The translations under genes were made by a program, and so were the position numbers. The notes beneath the pieces were generated by a model. The model was not told the origin of the DNA and did no database searches. It saw only the letters and a list, made by a program, of their open reading frames with translations. Below, one piece after another: positions 7,137 to 13,090 of a DNA stretch of 13,368 nucleotides; the first letter of the stretch is position 1, and each line of letters opens with the position of its first letter. The DNA is from Candidatus Bathyarchaeota archaeon (lineage in GTDB: Archaea > Thermoproteota > Bathyarchaeia > TCS64): NCBI GenBank assembly GCA_002726865.1, contig PBSW01000029.1:1-13368 (forward strand), read 5' to 3'.

Positions 7137-7742
7137 ATGGATGAGCGCTTCCTCGTGTTCACTGGTAGGCCTAACGCAGGGAAAAGTAGCATCATCAGGA
7201 AGATCACAGGCCTGAACATCAGATCAGGTAAACGCCCTGGCACCACGAGGCGGGTCTCCATCTACCCCCTTAGTCGGGGCCTCTCCCTTGTAGACATGCC
7301 GGGGTATGGGAGGATCACTGGTGCCTCCATATGGGGCACTAGCCAGGTGAAGGACGAGATCCTGGAGTTCCTAGAGTCCCAAGGGGAAGCAATCGCCCTG
7401 ACGATCCATGTCTTGGACCTCTCCACGTTCATGGAGGTCTCGGAGAGGTTGGAGGCGAAGGGTATTGTGCCCATTGACTTGGAGATGATCCAATACATTG
7501 GGGAGACCACAGGGGAGATGCCCGTAGTGGCTGCGAACAAGTTAGACAAGTTAAAGGGCGACTGGGCCTCCATCTTGTCAGAGGTTAAGAATAGGATCGA
7601 TGAGGACGCCTCATCGAAGACAGGATGCATGGTCCTCCCAGTGAGTGCCAGGACCGGGGAGGGCATAGGTGCATTAAAAGACGTAATCCATAGGAAGCTG
7701 GCAGCAGAAGGGTTTAGGACTCCTTTCAGCAATGTGAAATGA
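7137..7742 (+). CDS. engB: EngB-family GTP-binding protein
   Basis: This is a small GTPase of the EngB/YihA type, 201 residues, thought to help ribosome assembly in bacteria; the archaeal role is less clear. G1 is GRPNAGKSS (10-18), the switch I region contains PGTTRR, G3 is DMPG (53-56) followed by YG, G4 is NKLD (134-137), and a late SAR gives G5. The segment IVPIDLEMIQYI before G4 is characteristic of archaeal EngB. Start choice: a GTG at 7113 and a TTG at 7125 are also in frame, but ATG 7137 puts the G1 loop about ten residues in, as usual. The purine-rich GGAGGAGGG at 7115-7123 is somewhat far upstream for a ribosome site. A weak TATA-like AAGATACTAA lies at 7101-7110. The gene stands alone. 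Confidence 0.85.
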   Translation: MDERFLVFTGRPNAGKSSIIRKITGLNIRSGKRPGTTRRVSIYPLSRGLSLVDMPGYGRITGASIWGTSQVKDEILEFLESQGEAIALTIHVLDLSTFMEVSERLEAKGIVPIDLEMIQYIGETTGEMPVVAANKLDKLKGDWASILSEVKNRIDEDASSKTGCMVLPVSARTGEGIGALKDVIHRKLAAEGFRTPFSNVK

Positions 7743-7916
7743 ACCAGCCAGAGATCGGGGCAGGTTTTCGGGAGACCAAATTATTATCCGTAGAAAAACG
7801 CCCCAGAGAAAGGCTCAAAGGAGAAAAGCAGGAGGTTCACGTTCTGGAACTCCTACCCCCAATGGAGTTGAAGATGTCTAGGATGGATAATAGTAGAGTC
7901 TCCTAATCGATCTGAA

Positions 7917-7956
7917 GGATGCTCTCTAAGGAGAGGTACCCCAAAAACCAGCATCC
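7917..7956 (+). ncRNA. Compact two-level stem-loop, possible structured RNA
   Basis: GGATGCT (7917-7923) pairs perfectly with AGCATCC (7950-7956). Inside it, CTCT (7924-7927) pairs with AGAG (7932-7935) around AAGG, leaving an unpaired 14-base 3' arm (7936-7949) containing CCCCAAAAACC. ACA follows directly at 7957-7959, the position of the box in H/ACA guide RNAs, but the missing 5' guide arm argues against a standard H/ACA RNA. A T8 tract lies 35 bases downstream. It could be a small RNA or a 3' UTR element of engB. Confidence 0.25.
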
Positions 7957-7990
7957 ACAGCCGGATATTATCACAATGATCTTCGCGAAA

Positions 7991-7998
7991 TTTTTTTT
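7991..7998 (+). terminator. Oligo-T tract (T8)
   Basis: Eight T in a row directly after TTCGCGAAA, about 250 bases past the engB stop. It fits an archaeal intrinsic terminator for engB's transcript or a separate small RNA. Confidence 0.45.
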
Positions 7999-8011
7999 CA
8001 AGTCATATCAA

Positions 8012-8029
8012 GCGAGGCAATCCCCTCGC
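8012..8029. repeat. GC-rich hairpin GCGAGG/CCTCGC
   Basis: A perfect 6-base inverted repeat (8012-8017 and 8024-8029) with a 6-base loop in non-coding DNA, 13 bases after the T8 tract. Its function is unknown. Confidence 0.3.
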
Positions 8030-8070
8030 ACCCTGTTCACGAATTTGTGTGAGTGATGGGCACGGTGAGG

Positions 8071-8370
8071 CTACTCAGCAGAGACGTTCGTTGTAAGTCC
8101 CCTGAGCCGGGACAGCTCCGAGTAAAGGCTCGAATTGTTCAGCGGCGTGACCACCGATACATCGAAGGACAAGATGCATAACACATACATAATCAGATAT
8201 AATGTGGATTTAATTCTCGATACTAATCCTTGCTCGTTCCCCTTTTTTCCTACAAGTTTCATGGATCTTTTTACTCTCCCCTCTAGGGCATATTCGAATA
8301 TTATACCACCTTGTAACACATTAATCGATTCTAAGGATAATTGCAAAGAACAAATCAATAATGTTATCAT
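8071..8370 (-). CDS. Weak hypothetical ORF in AT-rich island
   Basis: A 99-codon ATG-started frame that I do not recognise. It holds one possible hydrophobic segment (STLYLIMYVLCILSF) in the middle and a basic stretch before it. Its codons end in A or T far more often than those of neighbouring genes, so it is either foreign DNA or not coding. A TATA-like AGTATAGTAG (about 8387-8396 on the minus strand) sits some 22 bases before the ATG. A plus-strand frame covers most of the same interval but starts with TTG and is less protein-like. Treat it as unproven. Confidence 0.2.
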   Translation of the reverse strand: MITLLICSLQLSLESINVLQGGIIFEYALEGRVKRSMKLVGKKGNEQGLVSRIKSTLYLIMYVLCILSFDVSVVTPLNNSSLYSELSRLRGLTTNVSAE

Positions 8371-8428
8371 ATTAAATAGATTTTTCTACTATACTTGAAA
8401 AATGTGATTGGTATTACGAATCGCCTTG

Positions 8429-8435
8429 TTTTTTT
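8429..8435 (+). terminator. Oligo-T tract (T7)
   Basis: Seven T in a row in non-coding DNA after CGCCTTG. It is a possible terminator for any transcript crossing the AT-rich island on the plus strand. Confidence 0.25.
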
Positions 8436-8672
8436 GGGAAACACAGAGTTCATCCTCTAGTGAATCTTTCAACATTAGAGAAACTATAGCCCTTCTTCCA
8501 TCATTAATGGAGACTCTATGAGACCTTTATATGGCCCGTTCAGGAACATTTTGGACAAAAAATGCTAAATTAATACTCCTCTTGATAACGTCTTTCTTCC
8601 CTTGGAAGGAGGAGGGTCATCTCGTGCGATTGATCCCTACATCCGAATTGGATTGATACCTTGGAAACACTG

Positions 8673-8699
8673 GCGAGGCTGTTGCTCGCGCATCGATGC
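8673..8699. repeat. Hairpin plus 10-base palindrome upstream of ABCE1
   Basis: GCGAG (8673-8677) pairs with CTCGC (8685-8689). Immediately after it comes GCATCGATGC (8690-8699), a perfect 10-base palindrome that could be an operator for a dimeric regulator. Both lie 100-130 bases ahead of the ABCE1 TATA box. The function is inferred only from symmetry. Confidence 0.3.
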
Positions 8700-8721
8700 C
8701 CATTATGACTAAAATAGAAGT

Positions 8722-8755
8722 AGGGCGGGCTTGGTTACCCATTGTGCCCTGCCCT
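8722..8755. repeat. Nine-base-pair hairpin upstream of ABCE1
   Basis: AGGGCGGGC (8722-8730) pairs with GCCC-T-GCCCT (8746-8755), 9 base pairs with one bulged T (8750) and a 15-base loop. It lies about 50 bases before the ABCE1 TATA box. It may be a 3' end structure of an upstream transcript or a regulatory element. Confidence 0.35.
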
Positions 8756-8803
8756 TTATGATGTGATAAAAACGTTGGTTGAGCCGACTTCCCAAACTCT
8801 CAG

Positions 8804-8813
8804 CCTTAAATAA
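8804..8813 (+). promoter_or_regulatory. TATA box for ABCE1
   Basis: CCTTAAATAA is centred near 8809, so transcription should begin near 8835. That leaves a leader of only about 6 bases to GTG 8841, or 15 to TTG 8850. Confidence 0.5.
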
Positions 8814-8840
8814 GGGGCTCTGAGAATTGAATGCTGAACG

Positions 8841-10625
8841 GTGCTGGGATTGAGGGTTGCAGTAATCGATAGGCAGAGGTGTAAGTCGGATAAGTGCAAC
8901 ACGGAGTGCATCCGCTTCTGCCCTATGGTCCGTACCCGCCGTGAGGCCATACGCCTCGACAGCGATGGCATCCGCATCTCCGAGTTCATCTGCAGCGGCT
9001 GCGGAATTTGCATCCGTAAGTGCCCATACGATGCCCTTCGAATAGTGAATCTCCCTGACGAGCTCGAATCCGAGCACCTCCACCGTTATGGCTACAACCA
9101 GTTCACCCTCTACCGCCTTCCTGTCCCTCGAGAGGGCGCCGTCGTCGGTCTCTTGGGCAGGAATGCCATAGGAAAGTCTACTCTTCTCAACATTCTCGCT
9201 GGAAACCTCACACCCAACCTTGGGAAATTCGCGGAGCCCCCTACTCGGGATGAGGTTGTGGAGAGCTTCTCAGGGAAGCCTATGCACGACTACCTGGAAT
9301 CCCTATACTCCGGTAAGAGAAAGGTTGTCTACAAACCCCAATACGTCGACCGCATTCCTAGAGTTGTTAAGGGGACTGCCGCAGAGGTTCTCGAGGCCCA
9401 GGATGAAAGAGGGGCCTTTAATGAGCTCACTATAGCCCTGGAAATTGACTCGATCCTAGACCGTGAGCTATCAGTTCTCAGTGGGGGGGAGCTCCAGAGG
9501 GTCGCAATCGCCGCGGCCCTCCTTAAGGACGCTGAGGTGTACCTCCTCGATGAGCCATCTAGCCATCTGGATATCTACCAGAGGGTCCGGGCTTCCCGTG
9601 TGATCCGGGGCCTCGTCAAGGAGGGACGGAGGGTTGTCGTGGCGGAGCACGACCTTGCGGTTCTGGACTATTTGAGCGACGATATATTCCTCCTCTACGG
9701 GGAGCCTGACGTTTATGGCATTGTATCTAACGTCCACGGGGTCCGGGAGGGGATAAATATCTATATCAATGGCTATATCCCTGACGAGAACGTCAGGTTC
9801 CGGGAGAGCCCCATAATATTCCACGTCAAACCGCCCACCCCTCACAGCCGAAGGAGTAGTTCCCTCATCAGCTGGACCGATCTCAAAAAGTCCTTTAGCG
9901 ACTTCACTCTAAACGTGGCTGCCGGGGAGATAGGCATCGGGGAGGTCATCGGCATCTTGGGGAAGAACGGGATTGGTAAAACCACTTTCATCAAAATCCT
10001 TGCGGGGGTGGAGAAGCCCGACTTGGGGAGAGTGATTGGAGGGGATATCAAGGTTAGCTACAAGCCCCAATACCTCACAGGCACTATCTATGGCACTGTG
10101 GAGGATGTGCTCCGCAGAGCCGCTGGGGAAAAGTACCTTGAGCCGTGGTTCAGCGCGGAGGTCATTGAACCCCTTCACGTTAAGGGGATGCTGGAGCGAG
10201 ACATCAGCGTCCTTAGTGGGGGGGAGCTCCAGAGAGTTGCAATCGCTGAGTGCCTCAGCCGACCCGTTGATATCTACCTCCTGGACGAGCCCAGTGCCTA
10301 CCTCGATGTCGAGGAACGCCTCGCTGTGGCTAAAGCCATCCGGCGTATCACCAAGATGAACGGGGTCACTGCATTTGTTGTGGAGCACGACATCGTCGCC
10401 CAAGACTTCATCAGCGACAAGATTATGGTCTTTACTGGGGAGGCGGGCTCCGAAGGAAGGGGTGAAGATCCCCTGAAGCTTGAGGATGGTATGAACCAGT
10501 TCCTGGGAGAGATGGGTATCACATTCCGTAGGGATGCTGAAACCAAACGGCCTCGGGTCAATAAGGATGACTCCCGTCTCGATAGGGAGCAAAAACGAGA
10601 TGGAAGATATTATTACGTCCGATAA
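8841..10625 (+). CDS. abce1: ABCE1/Rli1 ribosome-recycling ATPase
   Basis: This ATPase splits ribosomes after termination, working with release factor aRF1/Pelota. It has two N-terminal [4Fe-4S] sites, with cysteines at 14, 19, 23, 27 and 51, 54, 57, 61. Two ABC ATPase domains follow: Walker A GRNAIGKST (106-114) and GKNGIGKTT (374-382), two identical signatures LSGGELQRVAIA, and Walker B with LLDEPSSHLD and LLDEPSAYLD. The hinge NGYIPDENVRFRE and the C-terminal GITFRRD...RPRVNK...DREQK tail are also typical. The total of 594 residues is full length. The first Walker A has Ala (A109) where the family usually has Gly. GTG 8841 gives three extra residues; TTG 8850 would give the family's usual beginning, (M)RVAVID, so either start is plausible. 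The gene is monocistronic and converges on the VIT1-type gene. Confidence 0.97.
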   Translation: MLGLRVAVIDRQRCKSDKCNTECIRFCPMVRTRREAIRLDSDGIRISEFICSGCGICIRKCPYDALRIVNLPDELESEHLHRYGYNQFTLYRLPVPREGAVVGLLGRNAIGKSTLLNILAGNLTPNLGKFAEPPTRDEVVESFSGKPMHDYLESLYSGKRKVVYKPQYVDRIPRVVKGTAAEVLEAQDERGAFNELTIALEIDSILDRELSVLSGGELQRVAIAAALLKDAEVYLLDEPSSHLDIYQRVRASRVIRGLVKEGRRVVVAEHDLAVLDYLSDDIFLLYGEPDVYGIVSNVHGVREGINIYINGYIPDENVRFRESPIIFHVKPPTPHSRRSSSLISWTDLKKSFSDFTLNVAAGEIGIGEVIGILGKNGIGKTTFIKILAGVEKPDLGRVIGGDIKVSYKPQYLTGTIYGTVEDVLRRAAGEKYLEPWFSAEVIEPLHVKGMLERDISVLSGGELQRVAIAECLSRPVDIYLLDEPSAYLDVEERLAVAKAIRRITKMNGVTAFVVEHDIVAQDFISDKIMVFTGEAGSEGRGEDPLKLEDGMNQFLGEMGITFRRDAETKRPRVNKDDSRLDREQKRDGRYYYVR

Positions 10626-10964
10626 AGTGAAATAGGGAAGCAAACCCCGATCAAGCAGCTCATCTGGATCTTGAAAAAGACCGGATTTATCCCGTTGGTG
10701 TAATATTAAAATGCCTTGACTTTATCCTAGAAAGGGAGATCCCCCCCCTCTTCAAAGTATATATGAAGATGAGTAGCTAAGGTATAGAGTATGACCTTGA
10801 AGCTGGAGGGTTCCAGGATTGCAGGGAAATGAACCTCTATAGGCAAGAGGTCTTGGAATCCGACATCATGATTATCATCAAGTTCACCAGGGGTAGCTCA
10901 AGACTTGACGCTACTGACTACGGATTGATCCATGTCTGAAAACTGACCAAAGCCTTAATTTCAG
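10626..10964. other. Convergent spacer between ABCE1 and the VIT1-like gene
   Basis: This 339-base spacer holds a C8 run (10741-10748), a TATA-like GTATATATG (10758-10766), and two very short frames, 13 codons from 10791 and 36 codons from 10829. No strong terminator T-run is visible for either convergent gene. No known RNA family is recognised. Confidence 0.5.
10829..10939 (+). CDS. Possible 36-residue small ORF
   Basis: An ATG-started frame of 36 codons with a mixed, protein-like composition (a hydrophobic IMIIIKF centre followed by polar residues). It overlaps the end of a 13-codon frame beginning at 10791 in another frame. The TATA-like box at 10758-10766 lies upstream of both. The two could be pieces of one decayed gene joined by a frameshift, or chance. 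No homology is recognised. Confidence 0.15.
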   Translation: MNLYRQEVLESDIMIIIKFTRGSSRLDATDYGLIHV

Positions 10965-11612
10965 CTAATCAGCGTTTAGCAGAAGGGCTAACAAGGCTAC
11001 AGTTACTCCTGCGATCACCATCTTCACCCCAGAATAGAGAACGTTGTTATCGCTGATACGGCCTAGGAAGACTCCGAGGAGGAACAGGGTAGAAAGGCTT
11101 GCTACGATACTGGTCATAAATGCATAACCGTGGGGCAGGATCCCGAGGTAAGAGAGGTAGAAGGGGATCACAGTGGGAATAGATGCGAGGAAAGGGGCCG
11201 AGCCATCCACGAAGGCAGCGAAGACTGCTACGAACCGGGACGCCTCCCCGTAGATGGTTTCGTCAAGGTTGGTGAGCATGGCACTCTCTAATTCGTTGAG
11301 ACTTTTACTCCTCTCCGCGCTCTCAGTCATATAGGTTCCCGAAAACCCAGAGACCGCCATTGCTATTCCACTCACCAGGATAACGCCAATGACCGCTAGG
11401 GGGTCTACGATTTTAGTGATATATGCCCCGATCACGACGCCGAGACTTGTCATTGAACCGTCAAAGGCGTTCATGGCAAAGTAGCGTCGGAGGATCATGT
11501 GTGCGCTGGTAACCCTCAAATAGGTTCCTACCTCATCAAGGTACCCAGTCAGCCAAGTTATTATCCCGTTCTGCTCGCCTTCCGGATCGTCGTCCTGCGA
11601 AGATTCATTCAA
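10965..11612 (-). CDS. VIT1/CCC1-type transmembrane protein
   Basis: This 215-residue membrane protein belongs to the VIT1/CCC1 family (COG1814), whose characterised members move Fe2+ or Mn2+ across membranes. After an acidic, soluble N-terminus of about 40 residues comes RRYFAMNAFDGSMTSLGVVIGA, the family's first helix signature. It continues with SGIAMAVSGFSGTYMTESAERSKSLNELE, where glycine-rich helix 2 runs into an acidic/amphipathic cytosolic helix, then two hydrophobic pairs near the C-terminus, about five helices in all. The acidic cytosolic metal-binding region is short compared with plant VIT1, as in many prokaryotic members. The start is TTG at 11612, since no ATG is in frame before residue 38. 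A good TATA-like TTTATTAAAG on the minus strand (about 11712-11721) would leave a leader of about 75 bases. The ion is not predictable. Confidence 0.8.
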   Translation of the reverse strand: MNESSQDDDPEGEQNGIITWLTGYLDEVGTYLRVTSAHMILRRYFAMNAFDGSMTSLGVVIGAYITKIVDPLAVIGVILVSGIAMAVSGFSGTYMTESAERSKSLNELESAMLTNLDETIYGEASRFVAVFAAFVDGSAPFLASIPTVIPFYLSYLGILPHGYAFMTSIVASLSTLFLLGVFLGRISDNNVLYSGVKMVIAGVTVALLALLLNAD

Positions 11613-11711
11613 TTAATGATTCGCTCCATAGCCACCATGCTACGTTCAGAATTAGAGGGTCTGTTTTCTCCCATTTCTGGGTGACACACGTAATCATGAC
11701 ATCTTATTGGC

Positions 11712-11721
11712 TTTAATAAAC
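11712..11721 (-). promoter_or_regulatory. TATA-like box probably serving the VIT1-type gene
   Basis: On the minus strand the sequence reads TTTATTAAAG. Transcription would begin near 11690, leaving about 75 bases of untranslated leader. I recognise no riboswitch in that leader. Confidence 0.3.
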
Positions 11722-11813
11722 ATTATGAAACAGAGCACCTGTATCTATAACCTTATTTTTGCTCTATTGTGTTCAAGGATTCACAATAATTAAATTCCAC
11801 GGGGAGAGTAAGT

Positions 11814-11822
11814 ATCTAAAAG
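11814..11822 (+). promoter_or_regulatory. TATA-like box for the DUF211 gene
   Basis: ATCTAAAAG is centred about 25 bases before the GTG at 11842 and follows a purine-rich GGGGAGAGTAAG. The spacing suggests a leaderless transcript from a GTG start. Confidence 0.35.
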
Positions 11823-11841
11823 GTTAATATTCTAAGGAATT

Positions 11842-12111
11842 GTGAAAAGTTTGGACGAACCCAAGATCAAAGAGTTGGTTCTCGATGTATTGAAACTTCA
11901 TAGACCCCCTCTCCCGGATTTCGCATCGTTCCTAGCGGAACTCAAAGGGATTGAAATAGTAGAGGTTAGTCTAGTGGAGATGGACGAGAAAACAGAGACT
12001 ATAGGAGTGTTCCTCCAAGGCGAAGACATCGACTACAGCATTCTCGAAGAGCACATGGGGAAACAGGGCGCCTCTATCCACAGTGTCGACAAGGTCACGG
12101 TAGAAGCATAG
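11842..12111 (+). CDS. DUF211 family protein (COG1888)
   Basis: An 89-residue protein of the archaeal DUF211 family, whose function is unknown; the fold is ferredoxin-like. The recognisable features are the opening IKELVLDVLKLHRPPLPDFASFLAEL, then GIEIVEVSLVEMDEKTETIGVFLQG with a D-I-D-Y motif, and a closing GASIHSVDKVTVE. It is full length for the family, with no truncation. The GTG start is supported by the promoter spacing upstream. It lies 49 bases before agmatinase on the same strand, with a hairpin (12120-12134) between them, so read-through may be controlled. Confidence 0.88.
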   Translation: MKSLDEPKIKELVLDVLKLHRPPLPDFASFLAELKGIEIVEVSLVEMDEKTETIGVFLQGEDIDYSILEEHMGKQGASIHSVDKVTVEA

Positions 12112-12119
12112 TAAGCTTG

Positions 12120-12134
12120 CGGAGGCTCCCTCCG
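12120..12134 (+). promoter_or_regulatory. Intergenic hairpin CGGAGG-CTC-CCTCCG
   Basis: A perfect 6-base-pair GC-rich stem with a 3-base loop between the DUF211 stop and the agmatinase start. It is not followed by a T-run, so an RNA-processing or attenuation element fits better than a terminator. A GAGGTG site at 12154-12159 lies just before the agmatinase ATG. Confidence 0.35.
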
Positions 12135-12160
12135 AAAAGGAGAGTTTAGATGAGAGGTGA

Positions 12161-13039
12161 ATGACCTTGAAGAGCCTTTTAGGACAAGTGTTACAGTCTT
12201 TCCTCGACACCACTAAGCCCCTCGAGGAGGCCGTGTATTCAATATTCGGAGCTCCTCTAGACGCGACTACATCCCATCGTTCAGGCACCCGATTTGCCCC
12301 AGACGCTATAAGGAGGGCGAGCCTCGCCCTAGAGTCATACAGCCTACGGTCAGGTCTAGATGCGAAGAATATCGCCATAGCGGATATCGGTAACGTTCTC
12401 GACTTAGAGTCGGTGGACGACCTGGGTAAGATCGAGGAAACTATTCGAATAATCGGCGCCGACAAGATTCCTGTGATGATAGGCGGGGAGCACACCATCT
12501 CCCTTGCCTCCATGAGGGCCTTAAAACCCGACTTGGTCGTTTCCTTCGACGCCCACATGGACCTCAGAGACAATCTCTTCGGCGAGATAATATCCCACAG
12601 CACATTTATGCGGAGGGCTATTGAGGAGATCGACTTAGAGCTTGTTCTCGTGGGGAGCAGGGCAGTGTCCCGAGAGGAGATAGAGTTTGTCAGATCTGAG
12701 TCCCGGATCAATGTGATTTCGGGCCTAGACTTGCCAAAAAGGAACCTGAAGGCGTGGACTAGAGACCTCATGGATTGGAGCTCAATGGCCTCCTCAATTT
12801 ACATCACTATCGATATGGATGTGGTGAATCCAGCCTCCGCCCCTGCGGTCGGGAACCCAGCCCCTGAGGGCATCGAGGTTTCCATGCTCCTGGACATCCT
12901 CCAAGCGTGCATGGGAGCCAAGGTCGTGGGATTTGATCTCACAGAGGTCTCCCCCTATTACGACTCTGGGATGACAGCTATCCAAGCGGCATATATCATT
13001 CTTGAGTGCATGTATCTCCATGCGAACACCACCTTATGA
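12161..13039 (+). CDS. speB: Agmatinase-type ureohydrolase
   Basis: A member of the arginase/agmatinase family that hydrolyses agmatine to putrescine and urea, the last step of the arginine-decarboxylase route to polyamines. All six binuclear manganese ligands are present: H111 in GGEHTIS, D130, H132 and D134 in DAHMD, and D218 and D220 in IDMDVV. SHSTFMRRA and GFDLTEVSPYYDSGMTAIQAA are further family signatures. The usual DP after the second metal motif is NP here (N223). At 292 residues it is a normal length. ATG 12161 has GAGGTG about 5 bases upstream. Arginase and guanidinobutyrase are possible alternatives, but the SHST context and archaeal setting favour agmatinase. The decarboxylase is not in this window. 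DNA polymerase B follows after 51 bases with its own promoter. Confidence 0.9.
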   Translation: MTLKSLLGQVLQSFLDTTKPLEEAVYSIFGAPLDATTSHRSGTRFAPDAIRRASLALESYSLRSGLDAKNIAIADIGNVLDLESVDDLGKIEETIRIIGADKIPVMIGGEHTISLASMRALKPDLVVSFDAHMDLRDNLFGEIISHSTFMRRAIEEIDLELVLVGSRAVSREEIEFVRSESRINVISGLDLPKRNLKAWTRDLMDWSSMASSIYITIDMDVVNPASAPAVGNPAPEGIEVSMLLDILQACMGAKVVGFDLTEVSPYYDSGMTAIQAAYIILECMYLHANTTL

Positions 13040-13052
13040 TCATTACAACAGG

Positions 13053-13061
13053 CAATATATG
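13053..13061 (+). promoter_or_regulatory. TATA box for the DNA polymerase gene
   Basis: CAATATATG is centred about 34 bases before ATG 13091, giving a predicted leader of under 10 bases. It lies in the 51-base gap after agmatinase. Confidence 0.5.
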
Positions 13062-13090
13062 GTACTTCGGAGAGTAATTACTCGAATCTA

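Larger units (their letters stand above)
7743..8840. other. 1.1-kb stretch without a convincing protein gene
   Basis: Between engB and ABCE1 no frame on either strand shows a recognisable protein. It contains the stem-loop at 7917-7956, a T8 tract, a GC-rich hairpin (8012-8029), an AT-rich part (about 8130-8620) with one weak minus-strand ORF, a T7 tract (8429-8435), and a cluster of inverted repeats just upstream of ABCE1. No tRNA T-loop sequence or rRNA piece is visible. Confidence 0.6.

Noticed and set aside
8053..8105. Possible C/D box small RNA (GTGATGG near 8053 and CTGA near 8102).
   Set aside because: The C box deviates at its last base, no clear C' and D' boxes lie between, and the flanks do not form the usual terminal stem.
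9909..10643. Long open frame (244 codons) on the minus strand opposite ABCE1.
   Set aside because: It mirrors the codon pattern of a strongly conserved gene on the plus strand and has no independent protein features.
10791..12172. Identical 12-mer ATGACCTTGAAG at 10791 and at the agmatinase start (12161).
   Set aside because: A few 12-base matches are expected by chance in 13 kb, and the flanking sequences do not match.
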